From positions 1 through 56,728 of the IMG/VR virus record IMGVR_UViG_3300008262_000238: 56,728 nucleotides of DNA. The stretch is one strand, 5' to 3'. Of this stretch, positions 22,168 to 30,292 are shown in pieces. The DNA comes from a virus. Both the position numbers and the translations under genes were made by a program. Positions within the stretch are counted from its first letter, which is position 1. The number at the start of each line of letters is the position of its first letter. The notes below the pieces were generated by a model, which saw only the letters and a list, made by a program, of their open reading frames with translations, was not told the DNA's origin and searched no databases.

Positions 22168-22550
22168 ATCTCAATTAAGTAATGAATTTCATAACTTAAA
22201 ATATCCTCAAACATAGTATATTTAAGATCCGTGATCATACCGCCAGCAAAATTATTTTCATAACTTCTATTTAAATTCAATTTTTCATCAAAACTTATTT
22301 TTTTAAATAATTTAAACATTTTACTATTCGTATCGTTTAAAACCACAAAAAGGTCTTCAATCATTCCACTAAACTCAATACTTACCTTAACAAACACAGA
22401 AAGTGTATATACTCCACCATCATCAAGGTCAACATCAAAATCAATTTCTGTATTAGCATCTATTCCACCAACAGAATAAATTATATATTTAATCTTATCA
22501 AGTTTTTTTACCAAATCAGGATTATTTCTAAATTGTTCTTTATATGACAT
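22164..22550 (-). CDS. 128-aa protein of unknown function
   Basis: A beta-rich acidic protein (INFDVDLDDGG-type segments). Its ATG touches the stop of the upstream metalloprotease-like gene, so the two are coupled. It converges on the 206-aa gene with a 4-bp overlap. Confidence 0.75.
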   Translation of the reverse strand: MSYKEQFRNNPDLVKKLDKIKYIIYSVGGIDANTEIDFDVDLDDGGVYTLSVFVKVSIEFSGMIEDLFVVLNDTNSKMFKLFKKISFDEKLNLNRSYENNFAGGMITDLKYTMFEDILSYEIHYLIEI

Positions 22551-23162
22551 TTATTTATGATTTAATATTTTATTTATGATTTTATCACTTTCTTGATCTG
22601 ACAATCTGTGTAGATCTTTATGGGTGTCAAACCATTTTCTAACCACATCCTCAAATGGTTTTTTAGTTAATTTTGATAATCTTTTAAAACCATAATGTTG
22701 AGCGTCAATTTCATGTGGTTGACTATAATAAGTATAAGGATCTGAAGTTGTTTGTCCCCCAATATCATAAGTCTTTTTAATTTCTTGATAAAAATGTCTC
22801 AATTCATGTGCAATTAGTTCATTTAGTTCACCAATTAAATCATATAAAATACCATTTTTATTTGTTGGGTTATAAGATATATTAATTTCAATCGTTTCCT
22901 CCTCATTTACGTAATTTGCATTAACCACAAAATCATCCACACTTTCATTTTCCTCAATGGACAAATCAATAGTTAGATTAGACCCAAACTTCTTTATATT
23001 ATAAACCATTTCATCACGATCCTCAAAATATTCAGGTAATGTAAATTCACCATTATCATTTTCTTTAAAAACAATAATAATATCTCTTACCATTTCTCTT
23101 ATAGTATGTCGCATGGAATTGTTTTCTAGTAAAACTTTTTTTATACTTTCTCTCAAATTCAT
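22551..23162 (-). CDS. class C tagged zinc-metalloprotease-like protein (203 aa)
   Basis: The N-terminus MNLRESIKKVLLE is a class C tag (L-R-E and L-L-E). Residues 119-123 are HELRH, the HExxH zinc motif, inside an amphipathic helix (ELIAHELRHFYQEI). About 30 residues on, PHEIDAQHYGF may supply the third ligand. A small zincin acting in virion or host is inferred. A TATTTAT box lies 4 bp before the ATG. Confidence 0.82.
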   Translation of the reverse strand: MNLRESIKKVLLENNSMRHTIREMVRDIIIVFKENDNGEFTLPEYFEDRDEMVYNIKKFGSNLTIDLSIEENESVDDFVVNANYVNEEETIEINISYNPTNKNGILYDLIGELNELIAHELRHFYQEIKKTYDIGGQTTSDPYTYYSQPHEIDAQHYGFKRLSKLTKKPFEDVVRKWFDTHKDLHRLSDQESDKIINKILNHK

Positions 23163-23166
23163 ATTA

Positions 23167-23173
23167 ATAAATA
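23167..23173 (-). promoter_or_regulatory. TATTTAT box
   Basis: It lies 4 bp before the ATG at 23162. Confidence 0.55.
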
Positions 23174-23231
23174 TAGTAATTTTTTTTATAAATTGTTGTT
23201 TTTGTTAAACTAAAATATTATCATTGAATCA

Positions 23232-23660
23232 ATGGAATTAATATCAACACATCCTATCAAAAAATCTGATCTTGGTTTTCACGGAAATTTATTCGGAGGA
23301 AAATTACTTGCATGGCTTGATGCTTCGGCTGTTGCTTATGCTATGCAACTATGTGACACACCAAGAATGGTCACAGTATCAATTGATAAATGTATTTTTG
23401 AGAAACCCGCAAAAGAAAGTCAATTAGTTAAAATTTTTGGTTATCCATCAAATTTAGGTTTAACATCGGTTACTCTTTATATTGAAGCGAGGGCTCACAA
23501 CGTTAGAACTGGTAGACAGGAAATAATATTGAAAACTCATACCAAATTTGTTTACATTGATGAGGAAGGTCATCCAGTACCAATTGGGGAAAAAGCAAGA
23601 AAACGAATACAAACATTAATTGATAAAATAGAAACAAATGAAGATGAAAAAGAAATTTGA
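23232..23660 (+). CDS. acyl-CoA thioesterase, hotdog fold (142 aa)
   Basis: HPIKKSDLGFHGNLFGGKLL followed by A-W-L-D-A-S-A matches the N-x-F-G-G-x-x-L-x-W-x-D motif of YciA/BFIT-type acyl-CoA thioesterases, with the Asp as the catalytic-type residue. Later F-E-K-P-A and T-H-T-K-F-V-Y also fit. It would hydrolyse acyl-CoA. The gene overlaps the next one by 23 bp, an operon with the GMP reductase relative. Such a metabolic pair is unusual among the surrounding phage genes. Confidence 0.88.
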   Translation: MELISTHPIKKSDLGFHGNLFGGKLLAWLDASAVAYAMQLCDTPRMVTVSIDKCIFEKPAKESQLVKIFGYPSNLGLTSVTLYIEARAHNVRTGRQEIILKTHTKFVYIDEEGHPVPIGEKARKRIQTLIDKIETNEDEKEI

Positions 23661-24603
23661 TTTTGAACACATTACATTATTACCAAATTTGTCTTATGTG
23701 GAAACAAGATCAGAATGTGATACCACAATTAGATTTGGTAAACATAAATTTAGGTTACCTGTTGTTCCTGCAAATATGGAAAGTATCATTAATGAGGAAA
23801 TGGCTATTGAATTTGCAAAAAAGGGGTATTTTTATGTTTTACATAGATTTGGTGTTGATCAAATTGAATTCATTAGGGAGACAAAAAAATTAGGGTTGAT
23901 AAGTTCAATATCAATTGGGGTGAACAATGATTCTTATGAACTAATTGATCTGTTATCAGATATTGATATGGTTCCAGATTATATTACAATTGATATTGCT
24001 CACGGTCATTCTTTGAAAATGAAGAAAATGATCAAACACGTAAAAAGTAAATTACCTCACACATTTTTAATTGGTGGTAATGTTTGTACTCCATCGGCAG
24101 TTATTGATCTTGAGGAGTGGGGTTGTGATTCCGTTAAAGTTGGCATTGCTGGTGGATCCGCATGCACTACATACCACTCAACAGGATTTGGTAATCGTGG
24201 TTGGCAGGCAAATATGATTATGGATTGTTCTAAAGTTGCAAAAAAACCTATAATTGCGGACGGATCAATTAAAGAACATTCAGATATAGTTAAAAGTCTT
24301 GTACTGGGAGCTTCAATGGTTATGATTGGGGGGATGTTTGCCGGATATAAAGAGTCACCGGGTAAACTAATTCAAAAAGATAAAAATTGGTATAAAACTT
24401 TTTGGGGATCCGCATCATCAGAACAAAGTGGTAAATCAAGTAGAATTGAGGGGACAAAAATTTTAGTACCATATAAGGAAGAATCAATTTTTGATAAACT
24501 TAATGAAATTGAGGAATCATTACAAAGTGCCATATCCTATGCTGGGGGTAATCCCGCAACACTTGATTGTTTTTGTACCGTTGAGTACGTTGTGGTAAAA
24601 TAA
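23638..24603 (+). CDS. GMP reductase/IMP dehydrogenase family protein (321 aa)
   Basis: The TIM-barrel pattern is clear: L-P-N-L-S-Y-V-E-T-R-S at the start, VPANMES, IDIAHGHS, GGNVCTP, then V-G-I-A-G-G-S-A-C176-T-T-Y-H-S-T-G-F-G with the catalytic Cys, and GASMVMIGGMFAG. No CBS domain is present and the length matches GMP reductase (about 325 aa), which converts GMP to IMP with NADPH. IMP dehydrogenase-like activity cannot be excluded. It could adjust purine pools for phage DNA synthesis. An ATG 6 bp downstream is an alternative start. Confidence 0.9.
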   Translation: MKMKKKFDFEHITLLPNLSYVETRSECDTTIRFGKHKFRLPVVPANMESIINEEMAIEFAKKGYFYVLHRFGVDQIEFIRETKKLGLISSISIGVNNDSYELIDLLSDIDMVPDYITIDIAHGHSLKMKKMIKHVKSKLPHTFLIGGNVCTPSAVIDLEEWGCDSVKVGIAGGSACTTYHSTGFGNRGWQANMIMDCSKVAKKPIIADGSIKEHSDIVKSLVLGASMVMIGGMFAGYKESPGKLIQKDKNWYKTFWGSASSEQSGKSSRIEGTKILVPYKEESIFDKLNEIEESLQSAISYAGGNPATLDCFCTVEYVVVK

Positions 24604-25608
24604 TTATAATTCCTTTATTTTAATTACCAAATCACCATTTCCTTTAATGACTCTGTGAAATGTTTCGGAGGGGATTTTAAAACGATCCCCTTCTTTTAAC
24701 ATTTTAGGTAATTCATTATCCATTTGGAATTTCCATCCACTTCCTTTTACAACTTCAACTATTCTATCTCTTTCATCACGATGCCATTTAAGTTCGTGAT
24801 CATCAATATTCTCATCAAAAACTCTGGTTTTTATTCCGTTTTTAATTGTTTGGTTAAATGGTAATGTGGATTCGTCAAGTTTTCTACCTAAACATTTTAA
24901 TTCCCATTCTAAATTTTGTTTATGACTTTCAATTGTTGAACTACTACCCCCTTTTATTTCGGCATCTTTTAATTGAGGGATTCCATCCCTTAAAATGGGT
25001 ATCATTTTTTTTATTTGGATGTTAGATCTATCTGAATCATCCTGAGTAAATGGTTTTTCAAATAATGAGATTATTCTAACACTTAACCCATCGTTGTATT
25101 TTTCTTTACCCACAATTGAGGTATATCCAACAAAATTTTCACTTTTTAATGGTTTAAATCTTGATAAGAATTTATTGATTCTATTTTCCATTCTTTGGAA
25201 ATATTCTTCAGTATATTTTTCTTCTTTAATTGTCATTTTTTGTTCAGGTAGAAATTTTCTTACTTGAGGTATTAATTCGTCCTCATATTTTTTATATTCA
25301 TTTTTTGTTTTCATATTAATATCATAATCCGCATTCTTAAGAATTGGAAAAACCATTTTAATTCTTTTAACTAATTCCAATCCGTGTTGCCTTGCCATAT
25401 TTTTTGCGGGATATGATAAGAATTTATTAAAAATGTAAAATAAATTTATGGTGTAATTTGATTGAAATCTGTTCCACAAAATATACGGATCTATTTTAAT
25501 AAACTTAAAGTCAACATCATCTGTTCCATACACAAAAGGCTCATAATTATCAATAATTTTTCTTATTGATAATTCTAACCTATCAATCATTTTCTTATTT
25601 AATTTCAT
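24604..25608 (-). CDS. 334-aa protein with C-terminal cupin-like domain
   Basis: The first 230 residues are helical and charged without known motifs. The last 70 residues, H-E-L-K-W-H-R-D-E-R-D-R-I then G-D-R-F-K-I-P-S-E-T-F-H-R-V-I-K-G-N-G-D-L, form a cupin-like barrel with candidate metal-binding His residues. The enzymatic role is unknown. It converges directly on the GMP reductase gene (stop to stop). Confidence 0.8.
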   Translation of the reverse strand: MKLNKKMIDRLELSIRKIIDNYEPFVYGTDDVDFKFIKIDPYILWNRFQSNYTINLFYIFNKFLSYPAKNMARQHGLELVKRIKMVFPILKNADYDINMKTKNEYKKYEDELIPQVRKFLPEQKMTIKEEKYTEEYFQRMENRINKFLSRFKPLKSENFVGYTSIVGKEKYNDGLSVRIISLFEKPFTQDDSDRSNIQIKKMIPILRDGIPQLKDAEIKGGSSSTIESHKQNLEWELKCLGRKLDESTLPFNQTIKNGIKTRVFDENIDDHELKWHRDERDRIVEVVKGSGWKFQMDNELPKMLKEGDRFKIPSETFHRVIKGNGDLVIKIKEL

Positions 25609-25611
25609 AAA

Positions 25612-26247
25612 TCACCAATAACCTCCATATGTTTTACCACCCCATAGATGACCATAACGATTAATTCTACAAGCCCAATAACCTGCCTTCATTCTGTCTT
25701 TCTTATCTTTACAATTATGACGAGCTGCAAATCTTCTTCTCGCCTCAGGATTTGACACTTTAGCGGTTAAACCACCTTTAACATCTCCAAATGTTATTTT
25801 TTTGATCTTACCTGTTGATGGATTTTTAACATATACTTTATATTTCTTTCCACCACCAGTATTCCTCATAGGGTATCCAACCTTAACTTTTTTACCCTGA
25901 TATTCAGCCTCAGACAATAGTTCTTCTTCTGTCATTAGATAAGGACAATCTAAAGAAACAATCTCCCCGGTACTTAATTTTACTCTTTTACCTAAATCAG
26001 TTTCAATTAACCATTTATCACTATTACTTAATTGAATAAAACCTAAATTGTGTAGATCTCTAACCTCACAAACCAGATCAAAGTAAGAATCAGAATACGG
26101 TCTGAAAACATTTTCGGTTAATGAAATTCCATTATTTAAATGATAGGACAGGTCATCAGATATAACCACATTTTCAGTTAACATCATTTTTTTTGGTGAA
26201 AAAGACTCATTTAAGACCCTTTTTACTATATGTTCAATTTTATTCAT
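25612..26247 (-). CDS. class C tagged protein with KVYVK...FGD...RH-C domain (211 aa)
   Basis: The N-terminus EHIVKRVLNES is a class C tag (L-N-E). The C-terminal 90 residues read YKVYVKNPSTGKIKKITFGD, then F-A-A-R-H-N-C-K-D-K-K-D-R and G-Y-W-A-C-R. This compact domain recurs in many phage proteins, often next to structural genes, and its function is unknown to me. A second MMLTEN motif follows the tag. Located 3 bp upstream of the cupin gene on the same strand. Confidence 0.82.
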   Translation of the reverse strand: MNKIEHIVKRVLNESFSPKKMMLTENVVISDDLSYHLNNGISLTENVFRPYSDSYFDLVCEVRDLHNLGFIQLSNSDKWLIETDLGKRVKLSTGEIVSLDCPYLMTEEELLSEAEYQGKKVKVGYPMRNTGGGKKYKVYVKNPSTGKIKKITFGDVKGGLTAKVSNPEARRRFAARHNCKDKKDRMKAGYWACRINRYGHLWGGKTYGGYW

Positions 26248-26323
26248 ATTAATATATATTTATATACATAAATACCATAAAACTTATTGTTTATTAGATA
26301 TTTATTTAAAAAGTTTTTTTACT

Positions 26324-26848
26324 ATGAAAAGATTAATAAAAGAAAGTGATATTAAAAGAGCACTTTATAAAATTATTAAAGAGGATAATATGGATTCCTC
26401 CAAAAAAAGAGAAGTTAAACCAAGATGTATTCCTGAAAATGTCATCCAATTAGATGAGATTGTTGGGGACTCTGAAGATTTTGGTAGATACTCTTCAGGT
26501 ATCTCTAAAAGAAATAGAGGTGTTAATGGATTTGTTGACACATTAGGAATATTAAACAACATCAGATTATTTAAGGATGTTAAGGACGGTGGTGAACATT
26601 TGGCATATGAAATGATGAACAATTTAAATCGTTTCAGAAATAAAAACTATTATGATGAAACAAGTGGTCAATGTAATAAAGCAATGGATAAGATCCTTGA
26701 ACTTTACAAAGAGAATGAACACGGAACAGAATTAGTTAAGGACATTGAGAAGGTTTTAAACCTACAAGTTAGAGAAGATGAGTATACCCCTTCTCCAAGA
26801 ACAAAAGAGTATTTAAAACAATGTATTAACCTTATAAAAGGTGTATAA
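26324..26848 (+). CDS. class C tagged protein (174 aa)
   Basis: The N-terminus KRLIKESDIKRALYKIIKED mixes class A (I-K-E-S-D-I) and class C features, with I-K-E twice. The body is helical and soluble with no known domain. A TATTTAT box lies 18 bp upstream, and the gene ends near a strong terminator. Confidence 0.8.
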   Translation: MKRLIKESDIKRALYKIIKEDNMDSSKKREVKPRCIPENVIQLDEIVGDSEDFGRYSSGISKRNRGVNGFVDTLGILNNIRLFKDVKDGGEHLAYEMMNNLNRFRNKNYYDETSGQCNKAMDKILELYKENEHGTELVKDIEKVLNLQVREDEYTPSPRTKEYLKQCINLIKGV

Positions 26849-26884
26849 TTTTTAATTAGGGCCGTTGTCGTTAAGGCAACATCT

Positions 26885-26915
26885 AAAAGGGACAATTCGC
26901 TACTGTCCCTTTTTT
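26885..26915 (+). terminator. terminator
   Basis: AAAAGGGACA/TGTCCCTTTT stem followed by T-rich sequence. Confidence 0.8.
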
Positions 26916-26960
26916 ATTTGTAAAATATTTATTGTAAATAAACCTAAAAATATAAATAAA

Positions 26961-27092
26961 ATGGCAAAGGCAAAAGGATCATCATCATCACAACTAAAAC
27001 AAAGTTTTGGTAAAAAAAGAGTAGGTAAATTAAAGAGAAAATATGGCCCTAAAGAACAAAAACCAAAGGCATATAGAGGACAAGGTAGGTAA
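26961..27092 (+). CDS. 43-aa very basic protein
   Basis: It starts MAKAKGSSSSQLKQSFGKKR and ends KPKAYRGQGR, about 40% Lys/Arg plus Gly/Ser. It probably binds nucleic acid. The ATG at 26961 is preferred over an upstream one inside the terminator region. A 38-aa basic protein at 34369-34485 also starts MAKAR. Confidence 0.75.
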   Translation: MAKAKGSSSSQLKQSFGKKRVGKLKRKYGPKEQKPKAYRGQGR

Positions 27093-27145
27093 TATAGGTT
27101 TTTTACAAAAAATGTAAATATTTATAGTAATAAAAAACAAAAATT

Positions 27146-27379
27146 ATGAAGAAAAATTTTTTTAGAGAAATGTTTACAGATGAGAACGATGTAGTATCAT
27201 CAAAAAGAATTGCCGGTATGTTATGTGTTGTTGCATTAGTGATCTCATTAGTTGCAAACACTTTCACTCACGGAGACATTAAACCTTCAGATGCATTGGT
27301 TGATGCGGTTGCATTATTCGCATTTGGGGCGTTAGGGCTGACCTCAATTGATAAATTCACAAAAAATAAGTTCAAATAA
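27146..27379 (+). CDS. holin-like two-span membrane protein (77 aa)
   Basis: A charged N-terminus (FREMFTDENDVVSSKR) is followed by two hydrophobic helices (AGMLCVVALVISLVANTF and LVDAVALFAFGALGLTSI) and a basic end. This layout (S-S-K-R-x-A-G at the first helix, G-A-L-G-L-T at the second) matches small holin-type proteins seen in Bacteroidetes phages. A holin role is inferred; no lysin gene is adjacent. A TATTTAT box lies at 27119-27125. Confidence 0.75.
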   Translation: MKKNFFREMFTDENDVVSSKRIAGMLCVVALVISLVANTFTHGDIKPSDALVDAVALFAFGALGLTSIDKFTKNKFK

Positions 27380-27418
27380 AGAGGTTCAATTTAGTTTTTT
27401 CATATTATTTTTTTAATT

Positions 27419-27440
27419 CCCCTCCAAAAGAGGGGTTTTT
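27419..27440 (+). terminator. terminator
   Basis: CCCCTC/GAGGGG with a 5-nt loop, then TTTTT. Confidence 0.85.
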
Positions 27441-27455
27441 ATTTAAAAAAAATGT

Positions 27456-27463
27456 TATCTTTG
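27456..27463 (+). promoter_or_regulatory. TAnnTTTG promoter, 4 bp from ATG
   Basis: TATCTTTG-TATT-ATG. The mRNA should start at or next to the ATG. Confidence 0.7.
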
Positions 27464-27467
27464 TATT

Positions 27468-27623
27468 ATGAAAGATAAAAACATTAAAAACAAGGTGGCT
27501 CATAAGAAATATGAGAGAGTTTATGAATTTGATGATTGTACAATTATCTATAAATACGACACAAGTAAGACCACTTCTGGGCCTTTTGAGACCGAAATTA
27601 GACAGAAAAAACCTAAAAAATGA
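27468..27623 (+). CDS. 51-aa basic protein, leaderless
   Basis: It starts MKDKNIKNKVAHKKYERVYE and continues with FDDCTIIYKYDTS. A terminator upstream, a promoter 4 bp before the ATG and a terminator just after the stop frame it as a single-gene transcript. Confidence 0.8.
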   Translation: MKDKNIKNKVAHKKYERVYEFDDCTIIYKYDTSKTTSGPFETEIRQKKPKK

Positions 27624-27637
27624 CCTTTTTTAGGGGG

Positions 27638-27665
27638 TATTTTAGGGTATTTTTACCCTAAAATA
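27638..27665. terminator. perfect 12-bp hairpin, bidirectional terminator
   Basis: TATTTTAGGGTA-TTTT-TACCCTAAAATA between convergent genes. Confidence 0.75.
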
Positions 27666-27666
27666 C

Positions 27667-27876
27667 TTAATTTTTAACCAAATTTCGTCTAATTTTGGTC
27701 ATTTCATGATCAAAAGTGAACATTTTTTCCAAAATATCGTGTTTTTTCATCGTTTTTTGGTGTTTTTTAATGAAATTATTGAATAATTCACTACAAATTA
27801 GTAGTTGATCGGTGTTTTTTACTGATTTTAACACCTTTATGACCCATTCAAAGTCAGATTTAGTTGTTTTTTTCAT
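27667..27876 (-). CDS. 69-aa helical protein
   Basis: A basic helical protein (MKKTTKSDFEWVIKVLKSVK) without known motifs. Its ATG overlaps the stop of the membrane protein upstream by 4 bp, so the two are coupled. Confidence 0.75.
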   Translation of the reverse strand: MKKTTKSDFEWVIKVLKSVKNTDQLLICSELFNNFIKKHQKTMKKHDILEKMFTFDHEMTKIRRNLVKN

Positions 27877-28073
27877 TTTTTCTTAAAAAAATCACCAAAA
27901 TTTTGTAATTCCTTCATTAAATCCCTATTATTTAAAGGAAATTGAGGTGTTTTACTCATATTTTTGATCAAATTAAACATTTCTTTACCATATTTTTTCC
28001 ACCACAGGTAAAAACCAATAAAAATGGTTAAAATAACTAAAGAAAAGAATATTAGTGCTATTGATAGTATCAT
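27873..28073 (-). CDS. single-span membrane protein (66 aa)
   Basis: The N-terminal helix ILSIALIFFSLVILTIFIGF is followed by a basic cytoplasmic tail. Coupled to the 69-aa gene. Unknown role; a spanin or holin-accessory function is possible. Confidence 0.75.
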   Translation of the reverse strand: MILSIALIFFSLVILTIFIGFYLWWKKYGKEMFNLIKNMSKTPQFPLNNRDLMKELQNFGDFFKKK

Positions 28074-28116
28074 ATTTGTATGTTTTTACAAAAAATACGA
28101 TTAATTTACATCTTAA

Positions 28117-28203
28117 TCAACGTTTTTTACTGTTTTTTACATAAAAAAAGATAGAAAATATCAATATTGGTGTAATAAGACCAACTATTATCTCAATGTT
28201 CAT
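28117..28203 (-). CDS. 28-aa single-span membrane peptide
   Basis: MNIEIIVGLITPILIFSIFF plus a basic tail YVKNSKKR. It starts like the 26-aa peptide at 56289-56369 (MNIE). Confidence 0.6.
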   Translation of the reverse strand: MNIEIIVGLITPILIFSIFFYVKNSKKR

Positions 28204-28402
28204 TATTTTGGGGTTAAAATGTTTATTTATCCTGTTTAGGATCCGCAATATTATGTGTTAAACGAAAAATCGTTATTAAAGGAGTCTATTAAAATGGAAT
28301 AAATCGGTTATATCAATAAATAGTGTTCATAACTGAGTTAAAATGTGATTTTGAGTAAACAATACCTTTATTTTACCATTTATTGGGTTTATTTTTTCAT
28401 AT
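28204..28402. other. intergenic region
   Basis: No gene or clear promoter is seen. A short AACGA/TCGTT hairpin lies near 28262. Confidence 0.4.
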
Positions 28403-28675
28403 ATGGAGCGTCATTTACAGATAATTCTAAATAGAGCATTAAAAGAACATAAAGATTTGTTATATGGATCAAATTCGGAGATTATAGTTGAAAAAATTGA
28501 TTGGATTATTACCAAAAAATCACATATTATTAATGTTAAGATTATTATGGATGATCCTAATCTATATTTAGAGTCTCATCCCCACGGAATTGACTTTCTT
28601 ATCCACGAAAGTTTACCAATAATAGGAAAAATTAAAAATGCTGTAGTTATTTCAACGGTAGAGTTTAAAGATTAA
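28403..28675 (+). CDS. 90-aa protein with weak class C-like N-terminus
   Basis: The N-terminus HLQIILNRALKEHKDLLYG contains L-K-E and resembles class C. The rest is beta-rich. It overlaps the convergent 192-aa gene by 4 bp. Confidence 0.7.
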   Translation: MERHLQIILNRALKEHKDLLYGSNSEIIVEKIDWIITKKSHIINVKIIMDDPNLYLESHPHGIDFLIHESLPIIGKIKNAVVISTVEFKD

Positions 28676-29250
28676 TCCCACCACCATCTAATTCTCTCAT
28701 TTAATATTCTAAAAAGTAGATTTTGTGCTTTTTGCTGATTATATATTGAGATATAATGACAAAGTGTTCGTTTATCAATGTTAGGTTTTAGTTTTAAAAT
28801 TTTACGAACAGTAGATGGGTATTTATTAATGAAATCATCATAACGATTACTTATTACATCAATATCAAACCCTTTTGAATTGTGTTTTCCCGGAATTTCA
28901 GAAAAAACAATTTTGGATTCTTCATAATCAAGATATTCAATTTCATAAAATTCTGTTTTAACCCTCTCAATTAGATTTAATACAATTGTCATATCACGAT
29001 TATCGGTTGCAATACGTGTATGGCGATTGGCATTGACGAGTTCTTCTCTTTGTAGTTCTATTTTTTTTTGTAGAATGGTGAATATGTATGAATCATCCCA
29101 ATTTCTATCTTTATATAAAGTTGGGATCCACCTAATTATATTTTTTATTCCAGTAAAAAATGAATAAATGAAAGATGGGAAATATCTTTTTATTGATTTT
29201 CTTTCCCATGCCGAATCTTTAGGTATTTTAAGTGGTTTGTACTTTTTCAT
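28672..29250 (-). CDS. 192-aa phage protein of unknown function
   Basis: The segment W-D-D-S-Y-I-F-T-I-L-Q-K-K-I followed by helices and a C-terminal LLFRILNERIRWWWD is a pattern I associate with conserved hypothetical proteins of large phages. The function is not known. A TATCTTTG promoter at 29266-29273 leaves an 15-nt leader. Confidence 0.78.
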   Translation of the reverse strand: MKKYKPLKIPKDSAWERKSIKRYFPSFIYSFFTGIKNIIRWIPTLYKDRNWDDSYIFTILQKKIELQREELVNANRHTRIATDNRDMTIVLNLIERVKTEFYEIEYLDYEESKIVFSEIPGKHNSKGFDIDVISNRYDDFINKYPSTVRKILKLKPNIDKRTLCHYISIYNQQKAQNLLFRILNERIRWWWD

Positions 29251-29265
29251 TTTGTTATTTTAATG

Positions 29266-29273
29266 CAAAGATA
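29266..29273 (-). promoter_or_regulatory. TAnnTTTG promoter
   Basis: TATCTTTG upstream of the 192-aa gene. Confidence 0.6.
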
Positions 29274-29303
29274 GGTAAACTTTTAGGATAACAAAATAAA
29301 AAA

Positions 29304-29915
29304 TTATATTTTAGGTGGTAATGGTGGGTTGAGTAAGAATTTACGATTAACCCAAGTTCTCAACTCATTCTCAACAAAATATTCTGGAACTTCCTCATCG
29401 TCAGGCATTTCACTCGCCAATTCTGAAATATATCTGGCAAATTGTACTTTATACTTTGGTTCCATCATTGTCATTAAACCATCAGATATAAAGAATATTT
29501 TTGACAAAGGATCTTTAATACCTAATTCTCCTTCTGCAATATTAAAAGCTCTTAATACTGATTTACCCCACCAAGTTTTATAGTTTGATGTTTCTTCTAA
29601 TGTCGGTCTAACTATTTTATTTATTGCTCTTATTGCCGATCCGAATACGCCTGCAAATATGAGTTGGGGTATGAACCACGGTATTAGTCTGATTGTTGCC
29701 TTAAATCCGCCTTCACCAACAAAAAGAGCTAATCTCTTTTTTCTTGATTCCTCAACTAAAGCTCTTAATTGTCCGAATGTTATTTTACCTTGAGCATTAC
29801 AGAATCTTTCACTATCACAAATATTCTTTACCGCTTTTCCTGATGGTTCAATTGATTCAACTTCCATCATTAACTCAATAATTTTTTTTTGTTCTTCTGT
29901 AATTATTATTTTCAT
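29304..29915 (-). CDS. class B tagged protein (203 aa)
   Basis: The N-terminus MKIIITEEQKKIIELMMEVE is the class B tag with I-T-E. Residues about 75-110 are hydrophobic (RLIPWFIPQLIFAGVFGSAI) and could contact a membrane. A Cys pair (CDSERFC) precedes them. Unknown function. The ATG lies 5 bp after a TATTTAT box. Confidence 0.82.
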   Translation of the reverse strand: MKIIITEEQKKIIELMMEVESIEPSGKAVKNICDSERFCNAQGKITFGQLRALVEESRKKRLALFVGEGGFKATIRLIPWFIPQLIFAGVFGSAIRAINKIVRPTLEETSNYKTWWGKSVLRAFNIAEGELGIKDPLSKIFFISDGLMTMMEPKYKVQFARYISELASEMPDDEEVPEYFVENELRTWVNRKFLLNPPLPPKI

Positions 29916-29920
29916 ACTTA

Positions 29921-29927
29921 ATAAATA
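29921..29927 (-). promoter_or_regulatory. TATTTAT box
   Basis: It lies 5 bp before the ATG at 29915. Confidence 0.55.
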
Positions 29928-29951
29928 TTTGGCAGATAGGAATAATTGTGT

Positions 29952-29959
29952 TATATTTG
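29952..29959 (+). promoter_or_regulatory. TAnnTTTG promoter
   Basis: TATATTTG upstream of the 92-aa membrane protein. Confidence 0.55.
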
Positions 29960-29987
29960 TAGTATATTTATTTAAAACAAGATAGTT

Positions 29988-30266
29988 ATGTGTTCAAAAG
30001 AGGAAAAATTGAAGTCTTTGTCTGTTAGTGTTGAGAAATTTAAATCTAAATTGAGATTCTCAATCAATAGTTTTGTGTTTTTTCTGTCTATGATGTTTAT
30101 TCATATGATGAATCCTGTATTTGGGTCATTTGTAACAATTGGGTTTGGGATCGCCTCTCTTGTTTTTATTCAACAAATAATCCGATCTTACAATTATCTA
30201 AAGTTTTACAAGATGTCATATAATGCATATGTTATTATGCATGAAGTTATTGAGGACATGAAATAA
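29988..30266 (+). CDS. two-span membrane protein (92 aa)
   Basis: Two hydrophobic helices (INSFVFFLSMMFIHMM and FVTIGFGIASLVFIQQII) lie between charged ends. Unknown function. Followed by a strong terminator. Confidence 0.78.
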   Translation: MCSKEEKLKSLSVSVEKFKSKLRFSINSFVFFLSMMFIHMMNPVFGSFVTIGFGIASLVFIQQIIRSYNYLKFYKMSYNAYVIMHEVIEDMK

Positions 30267-30292
30267 AAAAAGGGACTCAAGTCCCTTTTTAT
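30266..30292. terminator. bidirectional terminator
   Basis: AAGGGACT/AGTCCCTT flanked by A and T runs, between convergent genes. Confidence 0.85.
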
